From positions 34,545 through 98,544 of the forward strand of contig JAKPGL010000007.1 of NCBI GenBank assembly GCA_029550925.1: 64,000 bases of DNA. The letters run 5' to 3'. Positions 23,837-31,970 of this stretch are shown piece after piece. The DNA is from Planctomycetota bacterium (lineage in GTDB: Bacteria > Planctomycetota > Planctomycetia > Pirellulales > Thermoguttaceae). Each line of letters opens with the position of its first letter. The stretch's first letter is position 1. The translations under genes and the position numbers were made by a program. Below the pieces are notes generated by a model. It worked only from the letters and a program-made list of their open reading frames with translations. It ran no database searches and was not told where the DNA came from.

Positions 23837-26752
23837 TCACCGGGAATTATTTTCCCCCAAGCCTGGAAATACACCGGCTCCTGTTACTGCCGGTATTACA
23901 GGCTGAATGACAATGTCATCCAGCCGAGCTTCCCCCAACCCGGTCAGCACAAATCGTATCTGAAGCGTTCCCGGTTGGCCCACCACCCGATACATTTCAA
24001 ACGGTTGCCAGTCAGAGGTTTTCTGAATCCGCCATGCCAGGCATTCCCCCCCTATGGAGTCGGTAATCACCAGACCATCTACACTTCCCTGGATCGGTTG
24101 GGGAATCTGAACCCATCCTTGGATATGAAGATACTGGCCAGGTTGTACCCGAATGGGGGGACTTATTACCCATACAGGAGGTGAATCAATCACCTCCGGC
24201 GGCGATTCTCTTTGCCGCGGTACGGCCACTAATCGGAGCCCATATCGTCCTGAACGGGCCGCCTCCTGGGCCAACTCCACGGCCCCATCCGCTGTTTCCG
24301 ACCCTCCTTGGCCGTTCCGCCATCCAGCGGCCAACATCGTCTGCAAATCCTCAAAATCGCTGCCAGCCAGCAGGTTCGGCCCGGCTGCCGAATACCGCAC
24401 TCGGCGGGTCATTTCCAGGTGTTCCGGTAGCATCCGAAAGCAGCCTGCCAAGGGCCAAATGACGGTTGCTTCCACGCCGCCGACCGCTGATTCCCAAATC
24501 CTGCGTTCCGAAAGCCGCTGGGCGCGCTGCGCCCGCTGTGCCGCTAAAACCGCAGCAACATATTCCCGGGTTTGAAGCCGTTGGCTACAAAAGGTCAATT
24601 GCTCCCGTGCCTGGCCTAGCCCTTGGTTTATCTGGGAAACAACCGACGGCGTCTGCCCTTCCAGCAGTCCGGAGGGGAGGCGGTTCAGGACGGTTTGGAC
24701 CTCTTGAAGTTTCTGGAGGGCCAATTGATGATGCAATTCGGCCAATCGACGTTCGACCGTCTGGGCTCGCCGGGTGGTAGCGCTAATGGCCAACGTATCT
24801 TGGCTCAGTACGACCGCCGCCGTAAGATCGAATTCCTCCAGCGTTACTCGGACCCCTCCCGCAGTCCGATCCCGACGTAAAGGTCGCAATGTTCCGCCCA
24901 GAATCTGATAGGCTTCGTGGGTCTCTGGAAGACCTGGAAGGGTAAAGTTCATTTGTTGGGCGGCCGCTTGACCAACCACATAGGATGCCGCCGGGCCGGT
25001 CCAAAAAAGAAGGGCCAACCGGGCGCGCTCCGTACGCAATAGAGCGGTTTGGACCTCTGGTTGGCTGGTTCGGCCTCCCCCAACCCCGGTTCCAGCCGCC
25101 AACCACGGTTCCAAAATCTCCATTTCCCGATTCAACAGTTCCAGGGCGGCTGCCCTAGTTTGGGTTTCTGAATCTTGGGCGTCCAATGCTCGATCCGATT
25201 CATACACTACCCCACGAACTCCCCCCGCCAATCCGCTATAAAGAGCCAGCCGAATCTGTTCTGGAGAAAGATGGTCCGGAATCTGCCGGCCTGAACTGAA
25301 CTGCATCCATTGGGCTCGAATGGCCGGGGGCAATTGGGTGGGAATCGAAACCCACAGAGGTGTGCCCGGCCGAACCAATAGCTCCCGCTGGCGAATCCAC
25401 CGGGTATAGTCGGCCAATTCTAAACCAGCGCCGATCGGCGGACGGATGAGCCAAAGAATATCGACCACCCGGCTGAGAGCTTGGAAGTTTCCCTCCGCCC
25501 GACACACCAAAGGTCGAGCGGCTCGACTCTCTGCACGCCGGACTTTATCTGCCCATTGGGCGATGCGATCCAGTTGGCTGCTGACCGGTGTCAGGGTAAC
25601 ATCCCAGGCCAAAACCCGATCGAAATCAGGAGGAATCTTTTCCCGGATTCCAGAAAGGGTTGAAGATTCTCCCTCTCTTATCGGGTCGGGAGAAATCGGC
25701 GGTGGACAAATAAACCACATCCCTAGTTGTTCTGCTTGGCCTAGAAGTTCCGGCCCGGGAGGCGATGGAAGCCACACCACATTGAATCCCAGATTTTGCA
25801 AAAAGGCCAACGATTCCCCTTGGTAGGAAATAATCCGCGGAAAGAACTCCCGGCCTTGGACCATGAAGACCGAACCGACCAAACGGGGAGCTGGTTGTTC
25901 CCCGATCGTCTCCCCCAAGGGTAGGCTAGGTCCGGCGGAGATCATCGGCCCCCCAGAATGCAAAGGTCCTCCTGAATGGATGGAAGGGGTGCCCATTCCC
26001 AAAGAACCAGCGGAATTGGAACCGGTTGGCTCTGCACTTGGGGGGAAGATTTTTGCGATCGGCTGCGACTGGATCACCCCGGCCACATCCAAGTCGTCGA
26101 TCCACAGGTTGGTTACTCCAGGGCCGCCGTAGATATTGAGCACCACATGGGAAATGTACGCCTCTCGTTCGTCGATTTGAGGGCCGTATTGGCTTCGTAG
26201 AACCCGGACCTGACGAGCTACCTGTTGGGGGACATCTTGAAGCCTCAGTTGCTCCCAACGCCCTAGTTGGGTGTAAGAAGTCCCGGTGATCAGGGCTGTC
26301 AATGGTGCTCCTGTTTGGGGGTGGCGAGTGCGGGGAAATACTACCTGGGCTAAAAGCCGCACCCCTGCCCGATCGGATTTCACCCATAGACTGACCAGAA
26401 GTTCGTCGATGACAGGCGCTCGGCCAATCGGGTGGGCCAGATAGACATAACTGCCATGCCCGGCCGCCAGGCGGAGTCGCTCACAGCCTTGGCCTACATG
26501 GGCTTCCCCCTGAATGCGGGCATGAAACTCAATCCGATGGGGGGTGTCTGCGCCTGCCTGTTGCCAAGAGACCTCCGGGCCTTCAAATCCTTCGTAAAAG
26601 GCAGAGCGTCCCCCTTCTGGCCAACCTTCTGCCGCCAAGATCAGCCAGACAAGAAAAGTCCAGAACGTGATGGGCCGTTCCTTCGGCTGGGGAGTAGGCC
26701 GGTTTCTACCCGGAGGAAGCACCCCCCTCTCCAGATGTAGCAAAAAGCCCAC
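23837..26752 (-). CDS. Large exported protein with beta-sandwich and barrel-like regions
   Basis: This 971-residue product has an N-terminal hydrophobic segment (about residues 28-43, ITFWTFLVWLILAAEG) that looks like a signal peptide. Residues about 50-230 look like a carbohydrate-binding beta-sandwich (FYEGFEGPEVSW, then ISHVVLNIYGGPGVTNLWIDD). Residues about 290-560 have the alternation of a TIM barrel (REFFPRIISYQGESLAFLQ, then LGFNVVWLPSPPGPELLGQA), as in glycosyl hydrolases. A helical region follows and the C-terminus is a second beta-sandwich (AARSGRYGLRLVAVP, then GQYLHIQGWVQIPQP). I cannot find catalytic acids with confidence. The GTG at 26752 has AAGGAGG five bases upstream. Extracytoplasmic polysaccharide handling is an inference; no relatives are adjacent. 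Confidence 0.78.
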   Translation of the reverse strand: MGFLLHLERGVLPPGRNRPTPQPKERPITFWTFLVWLILAAEGWPEGGRSAFYEGFEGPEVSWQQAGADTPHRIEFHARIQGEAHVGQGCERLRLAAGHGSYVYLAHPIGRAPVIDELLVSLWVKSDRAGVRLLAQVVFPRTRHPQTGAPLTALITGTSYTQLGRWEQLRLQDVPQQVARQVRVLRSQYGPQIDEREAYISHVVLNIYGGPGVTNLWIDDLDVAGVIQSQPIAKIFPPSAEPTGSNSAGSLGMGTPSIHSGGPLHSGGPMISAGPSLPLGETIGEQPAPRLVGSVFMVQGREFFPRIISYQGESLAFLQNLGFNVVWLPSPPGPELLGQAEQLGMWFICPPPISPDPIREGESSTLSGIREKIPPDFDRVLAWDVTLTPVSSQLDRIAQWADKVRRAESRAARPLVCRAEGNFQALSRVVDILWLIRPPIGAGLELADYTRWIRQRELLVRPGTPLWVSIPTQLPPAIRAQWMQFSSGRQIPDHLSPEQIRLALYSGLAGGVRGVVYESDRALDAQDSETQTRAAALELLNREMEILEPWLAAGTGVGGGRTSQPEVQTALLRTERARLALLFWTGPAASYVVGQAAAQQMNFTLPGLPETHEAYQILGGTLRPLRRDRTAGGVRVTLEEFDLTAAVVLSQDTLAISATTRRAQTVERRLAELHHQLALQKLQEVQTVLNRLPSGLLEGQTPSVVSQINQGLGQAREQLTFCSQRLQTREYVAAVLAAQRAQRAQRLSERRIWESAVGGVEATVIWPLAGCFRMLPEHLEMTRRVRYSAAGPNLLAGSDFEDLQTMLAAGWRNGQGGSETADGAVELAQEAARSGRYGLRLVAVPRQRESPPEVIDSPPVWVISPPIRVQPGQYLHIQGWVQIPQPIQGSVDGLVITDSIGGECLAWRIQKTSDWQPFEMYRVVGQPGTLQIRFVLTGLGEARLDDIVIQPVIPAVTGAGVFPGLGENNSR

Positions 26753-26987
26753 AGTGTCCTCCTTCCACCGCCAAATCGTAACTTGAGGTTGTATCAGCAG
26801 TTGTGATCTTTGGCTAGATCAACTGTGGAATTTCGGCAACATTCCGAACCGGCCCGAAATTGGCCAAAAGATGCCAACTCCTTGTTATACAAGGAGTTAG
26901 GACAAATTTTGGGTTGACCTATTGCTTGGGCATGGGGAGTGCTTCCACCAAATAAACTACTGGCAAGCACCTCTGGAGACACCACCT

Positions 26988-27311
26988 ATGAGTCAGCCCA
27001 TTCAATCCCCAAAACCAGAAGCTGAACCACTCCCCGGCGAAATCACCGATTTGGCCAACGCCATTGAGCAATTGCCGCCGCCCTATCGGTCCCAAATGAC
27101 GCCGCTGATGGTGCGGGTCATAGAAAGCACCCGGCGTCGGCGACGGATTCTCAACATGGTCCAAGAGGCCCTGGCCCAATTACGCTTGGACATGAAATAT
27201 CTGATCTTCGACCTAGAAGCCACCCGCAGAGAACGGGATAGCTATCGCCAGCAATTGGAAGACCAGAACAACCATTTCGAGGGAGATGAATCTCCCCCAC
27301 TAGACTCTTAA
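26988..27311 (+). CDS. Small conserved planctomycete protein, helical
   Basis: The 107-residue product is soluble. An N-terminal proline-rich part precedes a helical core: DLANAIEQLPPPYRSQMTPL, then RRRRRILNMVQEALAQLRL, then a charged coiled-coil-like helix LEATRRERDSYRQQLED. The RRRRR stretch suggests nucleic-acid contact. I believe it belongs to a conserved planctomycete group of unknown function, but cannot name it. The ATG at 26988 has GGAG nine bases upstream; the longer frame to 26922 has none. A strong terminator lies 188 bases after its stop codon, so it probably forms a single-gene transcript with a long 3' end. Confidence 0.78.
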   Translation: MSQPIQSPKPEAEPLPGEITDLANAIEQLPPPYRSQMTPLMVRVIESTRRRRRILNMVQEALAQLRLDMKYLIFDLEATRRERDSYRQQLEDQNNHFEGDESPPLDS

Positions 27312-27498
27312 TCTCCCAGGACAATTTCTAAGCGACTTGTGCGACCAGATGTCCGTTCTCCCTGCACAGAGAGAGAAACACACCCGAAAAATAATGCGAC
27401 GGGACGCCCAAGAGAAACACCTTCTCTTTTGCCTTGTTCCGTTCTATCGAATCATCATGCGGCCTCGGTCTTAAGCAGACTCTTTACCGCTGGCTGGG

Positions 27499-27541
27499 AA
27501 CACTCCGGTACTTAGACCCGAAAGTACCGGAGTGTTTTTTT
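27499..27541 (+). terminator. Strong intrinsic terminator
   Basis: A perfect 15-bp stem AACACTCCGGTACTT (27499-27513) pairs with AAGTACCGGAGTGTT (27522-27536) across an 8-base loop and is followed by a run of T. It should end transcription of the 26988-27311 gene, or of an unseen small RNA just upstream. Confidence 0.9.
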
Positions 27542-27610
27542 ATTGGTACTATTTAGCCGGATGAAGAAACCAGTCATGCCGATGCAAGGAGCGACGTTGG
27601 TACGTACCGT

Positions 27611-27790
27611 ATGACAGACGGCACCGATATATACAAGATACAAGACGGCCGAACTGCCGCTACCGTAGAAACGACGCCATCCAGTATTTTCTCAAAGAAA
27701 GCAGCAGGGCCTGCTTCCCATGGCGGAAGTGTTCGGAAGAGCGGGATTACCGATTTCATAGGCCAATTACGTGAAAAACCCGGAGAATAG
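27611..27790 (+). CDS. Possible small protein, 59 residues
   Basis: An ATG frame of 59 codons starts MTDGTDIYKIQDGRTAATVE and ends IGQLREKPGE. It lies between the terminator and the kinase gene. Its codons give a polar, well-behaved peptide without rare-residue bias. Against it, the only Shine-Dalgarno-like sequence (AAGGAG) is 19 bases upstream, and I know no relative. An open frame runs on the opposite strand as well. I keep it as a low-confidence candidate. Confidence 0.25.
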   Translation: MTDGTDIYKIQDGRTAATVETTPSSIFSKKAAGPASHGGSVRKSGITDFIGQLREKPGE

Positions 27791-28019
27791 GCGGTTTTTT
27801 TGATACACCCGGCAGGGCAGAATCCATGCCGTTCTTGATGGCAGGGACTTTTCCGGGGCTTCCACCCTTAAAGGGGGGGGCGGCTGGAAAAATTTCCAAA
27901 CCATTGCAGAAACACTGTGTCTGACTTAGCATAAAAAGAAAGTGATGGGCCGATCTTTATTTTCCTTCCCCCCATTGAAGGGCAAAGAGCATCGTTGAGG
28001 CAGGAGGAACACGAGTAGC

Positions 28020-29501
28020 ATGGGTCAAATGAGTGCGGAGCAATTCGGCCAACGGGCTTTTGATCTTGGATTGCTTACAGACCGGCAACTGAGAGAGGCA
28101 TGGGCCGCTTTTGGAACTCGTAATGTGTCGGCGGCGGATTTCATTCAATACCTGGTTGGCCGAGAGATTTTGACCAACTACCAGGTGGAGAAGATTCAGA
28201 AGGGGGACAAGAGCGGCTTTTTTTACGGAGAGTACAAGATTCTGTATCTCGTGGGGGCCGGGACGTTTGCTCGGGTGTTCCGGGCCCTTCACCAGCAAAC
28301 AGGGCAAGTGGTGGCCCTGAAGGTGCTTCGACGCCGGTATAGCGATAATCCGACCCAATACGAACCTTTTGTTCGGGAAGGACGGGTGGGGTTGACGTTA
28401 CGGCATCCGAACATTGTGCCCGTGTATGAAGTCGTCTCGGAGGGCCATACCCATTATCTGGTCATGGAGTTTGTGGAAGGCCAGAATCTGCGGGATTTTG
28501 TGAAAATTCGAGGTCGGCTTTCTCCCGAAGAGGCCACCCGGCTTATGTGCGACATTGCCAGCGGATTGCAATACGCCTTCGAGCATGGGCTAACGCACCG
28601 GGATTTGAAAATGACCAACGTGTTGGTTTCCGCGGAAGGGCGGGCCAAGCTGGTGGATTTCGGATTGGCGGCTGTGGATGAATCCGCCGACGACGACCTG
28701 TTGAGCGAATTTTCCAATCCTCGCACCATTGATTATGCCGGGCTGGAGCGCGCTACCGGCGTCCGCAAAGACGATACCCGAAGCGACATCTATTTTGCCG
28801 GCTGCATTTATTACCACATGCTTACAGGACAGGCCCCGCTATTGGAAACGAAAGACCGGATTCAACGGCTCTCCAAACAGCGTTTTTTAGATGTGCCTCC
28901 GATTCAGAAAGTCTTGCCCGATCTGCCCAGCTCGGTGGCCCTGGTGGTCAATAAGGCGATGTCGTTGGATGTCAACCGGCGGTATCAGACGCCCGGCGCC
29001 ATGCTGGTCGATCTGAAGATAGCGGCCAAGCGACTTCGAGAGGAAACAGAAAAGGGAAAGGCAACGGCCCGCAAAGCAGAGTCTTGCCCCACGCCAAAAC
29101 ATACGGTCATGGTGGTCGAATCCAATAGCCGAATGCAGGACCTATTCCGGGAACAACTCAAAAAAGCCGGGTATCGAGTCCTGCTTACCAGTGATCCGGA
29201 GCGGGCTTTGGAACGCTTTCAAGACGAGCCGGGGACGGCCGAATGTATCATCCTGAACGCCCAGCAGATCGGTCGGCCTGCGCTGGAGGTTTTTAATCTT
29301 TTTGGCCAAGAGAATAAAATCCAACATGTTCCCGCCATTTTATTGCTGGACGAAAGCCAGCAAGGATGGATGGACCAGGCGGTTACGGACGCCCATCGGC
29401 TGGTGCTGAAGATGCCGCTTACGGTTCGTCAACTCCGGCAGGCCATTGCACAATTGTTGCCAGAAGAGTCCGCCGCTGAGAGTAAGGCCTCGGAAGTTTG
29501 A
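28020..29501 (+). CDS. Ser/Thr protein kinase with C-terminal pseudo-receiver domain
   Basis: The 493-residue product has a planctomycete-type N-terminal helical region (about 1-65). A Hanks-type kinase domain follows (about 72-345): glycine loop VGAGTFARVF, Lys101 in VALKVLRRR, catalytic Asp195 in THRDLKMTN, DFG Asp213. All invariant residues are present, so it should be active. Residues about 365-485 have the fold pattern of a response-regulator receiver (TVMVVESNSRMQDLFREQL, LKMPLTVRQLRQAI), but the acidic pair is replaced by Glu-Ser and the phospho-acceptor Asp by Asn (CIILNAQQIG), while Lys in LKMP is retained. The domain is thus probably not phosphorylated. It has no membrane segment. 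An IS element separates it from trxA downstream. Confidence 0.9.
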   Translation: MGQMSAEQFGQRAFDLGLLTDRQLREAWAAFGTRNVSAADFIQYLVGREILTNYQVEKIQKGDKSGFFYGEYKILYLVGAGTFARVFRALHQQTGQVVALKVLRRRYSDNPTQYEPFVREGRVGLTLRHPNIVPVYEVVSEGHTHYLVMEFVEGQNLRDFVKIRGRLSPEEATRLMCDIASGLQYAFEHGLTHRDLKMTNVLVSAEGRAKLVDFGLAAVDESADDDLLSEFSNPRTIDYAGLERATGVRKDDTRSDIYFAGCIYYHMLTGQAPLLETKDRIQRLSKQRFLDVPPIQKVLPDLPSSVALVVNKAMSLDVNRRYQTPGAMLVDLKIAAKRLREETEKGKATARKAESCPTPKHTVMVVESNSRMQDLFREQLKKAGYRVLLTSDPERALERFQDEPGTAECIILNAQQIGRPALEVFNLFGQENKIQHVPAILLLDESQQGWMDQAVTDAHRLVLKMPLTVRQLRQAIAQLLPEESAAESKASEV

Positions 29502-29628
29502 ACGCCTTGGAACGTCTAGGAAAGCCCCGTTCGTTGGAAAGAAGAAAAGGGGCGAACCCTTCGCTTTTCCAAAGATCGAGATTTCTCTGTTCCTAACCCC
29601 CCCAGAAACTCGCAAAAACCAACGCATC

Positions 29629-31094
29629 GGGTTGACCGGGTGCGGCTGAAATGTTGTTGCGCGAATAGGAAAAATAAGTAAAACAGGGTATTAGAGGTTT
29701 GTGTTGTTTGGAGTTCCCCTAACACCCTGAAAGGAATTGTGATGAGTAGTGTAATCAGCGAAGAGCAGCGTCGTCAACTGCACGAGATGTTGGACAGCGT
29801 GTTGGACGCGATGCCGGTCAAGGTGGACGACTTCGAGGAAGCGGAGCGGGCCTTGAGCGGGGGTTTACATGGCCTGGGCAATCAAGCCTTGCAGGCGTGG
29901 GCTGATTCGGCGAACACGTCGGATGCGTTGCCGAAGTGTCCGTGTTGTGGTGAGCCCATGCGGCATCGCGGCTGCCCGACTTGCATGGTGGCGACGACTT
30001 TCGGCGACGTGAAATGTCGGCGTCCTCGGCGGCGTTGTGATCGTTGTGAAGAGGAATTGTATCCGCACGATGCGCGGCTGCGGTTTGCCGGACACGGCGT
30101 CAGTTGGCCGTTGGCGAAAGTGGTGTCCCGGCTCATGGCATGGGTACCGGCGGAACAAGTGCAGACGGTCTTGCGCGCGGACCACCGCGTGGAACTGAGT
30201 AAGCAAACGATCCAGGAGATCGCGTACACGGCGGGTGAGATGCTCTTGGCCCAGGAGGACGCTCAACGCCAGGCGTTCTTTACGTTGTCGTCTGCGGAGC
30301 AGGCCAAGGGGATACCGCAGTCCACGTGCCATGCTCCCGTGGTGGCGGTGTATGCGGATGGGGCCATGATTCACGCGGAAGGCGAGTGGCGAGAGATTCG
30401 TGTCGGTCGGGTGCGGGCCCTGGACGCGGAAAAGAATACCCTGGCGCAGAAGATGTTCGCCCGGTTTTTGTCGTTGGAGGAGTTTGGCCGGCAGTTGTTT
30501 TTGGAGGCATATCGCACCGGCTACGGCCAAGCGTCGCAACGTGTATTCTTGGGCGACGGCGCGCACTGGCTTTGGGAATTGGCGGCCTTACACTTTCCCG
30601 AAGCTGTGCCTATTTTGGATTGGTATCATTTGAGTGAGAACGTCCACCAAGCAGCCCATGACGTATTCGGTGTGGGCACGGAGGAAGCGAAGGTTTGGGC
30701 GAAGGAGCGGCTCTCAGAATTGTGGGAGGGTGGGCACCGGCAGGCGCGCGTGGCGATCGCCGCCTTGCAGAAACAGTTGCGTGCGCCGACCAAGCGGGAG
30801 GCGTTGCGGAAGCTGGGAGTGTATCTGAAGAACAATGCGGAGCGGATGGATTATCCCCGCTACCGTGCGGCAGGGTTGCCGATCGGCAGTGGTCCGGTCG
30901 AGTCGGCCTGCAAGTGCCTCGTGGGGGCACGCTGTAAACAGGCAGGGATGCGAAACTGGCGATGTCGTCGGGCTGAGGCCATCCTGCGCCTCCGCGCCGC
31001 CCTTTACGATGGCCACTTCGACGCCCTATGGTCTTCCCATCTCCAACAAGCCACCTAAACTTGCCACAATCTATCAGCCGCACCCGGTTGACCC
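29629..31094 (+). mobile_element. ISKra4-type insertion sequence, apparently intact
   Basis: The element is 1466 bp and bounded by inverted repeats of about 22 bp. The left end reads GGGTTGACCGGGTGCGGCTG at 29629-29648, and the right end, read inward, GGGTCAACCGGGTGCGGCTG, differing at two bases. It contains one transposase gene filling most of its length. Ends beginning with GGG fit the ISKra4 family. I could not find an obvious target-site duplication in the flanks. It sits between the kinase gene and trxA, and its right end lies 130 bases before the trxA start. Confidence 0.92.
29742..31058 (+). CDS. ISKra4-family transposase
   Basis: The 438-residue product has an N-terminal helical region, a zinc-ribbon-like motif (CPCCGEPMRHRGCPTC, then CDRCEEELYP) and a DDE-type core. 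Likely catalytic acids are Asp in VVAVYADGAMIH, Asp in VFLGDGAHWLWEL and Glu in IGSGPVESACKCLVGARCKQ, and the block ILDWYHLSENVHQAAHDVFG is typical of ISKra4 enzymes. The frame is intact from the ATG at 29742, which follows AAAGGA, to the stop, so the IS may still move. The length of about 440 residues is normal for the family. It is on the same strand as the flanking genes. Confidence 0.93.
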   Translation: MSSVISEEQRRQLHEMLDSVLDAMPVKVDDFEEAERALSGGLHGLGNQALQAWADSANTSDALPKCPCCGEPMRHRGCPTCMVATTFGDVKCRRPRRRCDRCEEELYPHDARLRFAGHGVSWPLAKVVSRLMAWVPAEQVQTVLRADHRVELSKQTIQEIAYTAGEMLLAQEDAQRQAFFTLSSAEQAKGIPQSTCHAPVVAVYADGAMIHAEGEWREIRVGRVRALDAEKNTLAQKMFARFLSLEEFGRQLFLEAYRTGYGQASQRVFLGDGAHWLWELAALHFPEAVPILDWYHLSENVHQAAHDVFGVGTEEAKVWAKERLSELWEGGHRQARVAIAALQKQLRAPTKREALRKLGVYLKNNAERMDYPRYRAAGLPIGSGPVESACKCLVGARCKQAGMRNWRCRRAEAILRLRAALYDGHFDALWSSHLQQAT

Positions 31095-31115
31095 ACTGAC
31101 AAGGCCGCCTATAAT
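31088..31115 (+). promoter_or_regulatory. Predicted hybrid sigma-70 promoter of trxA
   Basis: TTGACC at 31088-31093, inside the right inverted repeat of the IS, forms a near-consensus -35 box. TATAAT at 31110-31115, in the flanking DNA, is a perfect -10 box, and the spacer is 16 bases. Transcription would start near 31122, about 100 bases before the trxA start. This is a prediction from sequence only. Confidence 0.6.
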
Positions 31116-31223
31116 GTCTTGGAGTCAGAGGAGAACCTCTCGTACCCCAAGGCGAAAAACTCTCCCGTTGAAACAGGCGAACAGGAAAATCCACGAAAAA
31201 TAGAAGGGAAAGGAGTATTTTCC

Positions 31224-31550
31224 GTGAGTAACATCACCGAACTGAACGAAGAAAATTTCCAGCAGGAAGTATTGAACTCGACGACGCCGGTGTTGGTGGA
31301 CTTTTGGGCGCCGTGGTGTGGGCCGTGCCAGCGGATTGCTCCTGTGGTGGAGGAATTGGCGGCGGAAAACGCCGGTCGGCTCAAAGTGGGTAAGGTCAAT
31401 GTAGATCAGAGTCCCCAATTGGCCGCCGAATATGGAGTCAATGGCATTCCTACGCTCATGGTCTTCAAAAATGGAGAGGTGATTCGGAGTCTGATCGGTT
31501 TGCAGCCGAAGGCCCGCCTCCAAGAGGCTATCAACGCAGCCTTCGAGTAG
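31224..31550 (+). CDS. trxA: Thioredoxin
   Basis: The 108-residue product is a standard thioredoxin. The active site WCGPC lies in LVDFWAPWCGPCQRIAP (about residues 24-40), the cis-proline loop is NGIPTLMVFKNGE, and the length equals that of bacterial TrxA. It reduces disulfides in cytoplasmic proteins, with electrons from thioredoxin reductase. I chose the GTG at 31224, eight bases after AAAGGAG; a longer frame to 31119 would add 35 residues unlike thioredoxin. An intrinsic terminator follows 46 bases after the stop, so it appears monocistronic. The upstream IS probably shapes its promoter. Confidence 0.97.
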   Translation: MSNITELNEENFQQEVLNSTTPVLVDFWAPWCGPCQRIAPVVEELAAENAGRLKVGKVNVDQSPQLAAEYGVNGIPTLMVFKNGEVIRSLIGLQPKARLQEAINAAFE

Positions 31551-31970
31551 CCGACAGCCGACAGACTTCGATCTCCTTGGGTCGTTTCACTTTTCAGAAG
31601 GCCCCCTCGAAAAGGGGGCTTTCTTTTTGGCCTTTTCCGGGTATATACCAACACCCCCTTAAGGGGGAAAATCCAACTCGTCCAGATGCCCCCCCCTTAA
31701 AATAGGGGAATGCGTCCCATCTATAGGTTTCGATCTAGCCGGCCCTTTGGGGAACATCCTGATTGCCCGCGTATCTAATCCTTTATTAGTATTTGTTTGC
31801 AACCAAAAAGAGGGGGAATTGGTGCTTTTCTTTCAAATTGATCTAGGTTTTTCTCAAGGTCTAGAGTAGAAGTGAACTTCAAAGAAAAGTTTGCCGATTA
31901 TGCAAGTTGAGACAAATCTTCCGGTTGTATCTATTTTTCGGGCTAGCGGGACTCTTCCAAGGCAAGGGCC
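31551..31970. other. Intergenic region after trxA
   Basis: It contains the trxA terminator at 31596-31629. The rest (31630-31970) is AT-richer and should hold the promoter of the coiled-coil protein gene; I recognise no gene or repeat there. Confidence 0.5.
31596..31629 (+). terminator. Intrinsic terminator of trxA
   Basis: A 12-bp stem AGAAGGCCCCCT pairs with AGGGGGCTTTCT (one G-T pair) across the loop CGAAA and is followed by TTTT. Confidence 0.85.

Larger units (their letters stand above)
27312..28019. other. Intergenic region with terminator
   Basis: After the small helical protein come 187 bases without a visible gene, an intrinsic terminator (27499-27541), a degenerate minus-oriented copy of the 19-bp motif (27545-27563), a possible 59-codon frame (27611-27790) and the leader of the kinase gene. 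The stretch before the terminator could be a 3' untranslated region or an unrecognised small RNA. Confidence 0.45.

Noticed and set aside
27312..27498. Small structured RNA (6S or SRP type) before the strong terminator
   Set aside because: No conserved core or closing stem of these RNAs could be found. It remains a 3' untranslated region candidate.
29629..31094. Target-site duplication of the ISKra4-type element
   Set aside because: The flanks (CCAACGCATC on the left, ACTGACAAGG on the right) share no direct repeat that I can see; the duplication may be absent or lost.
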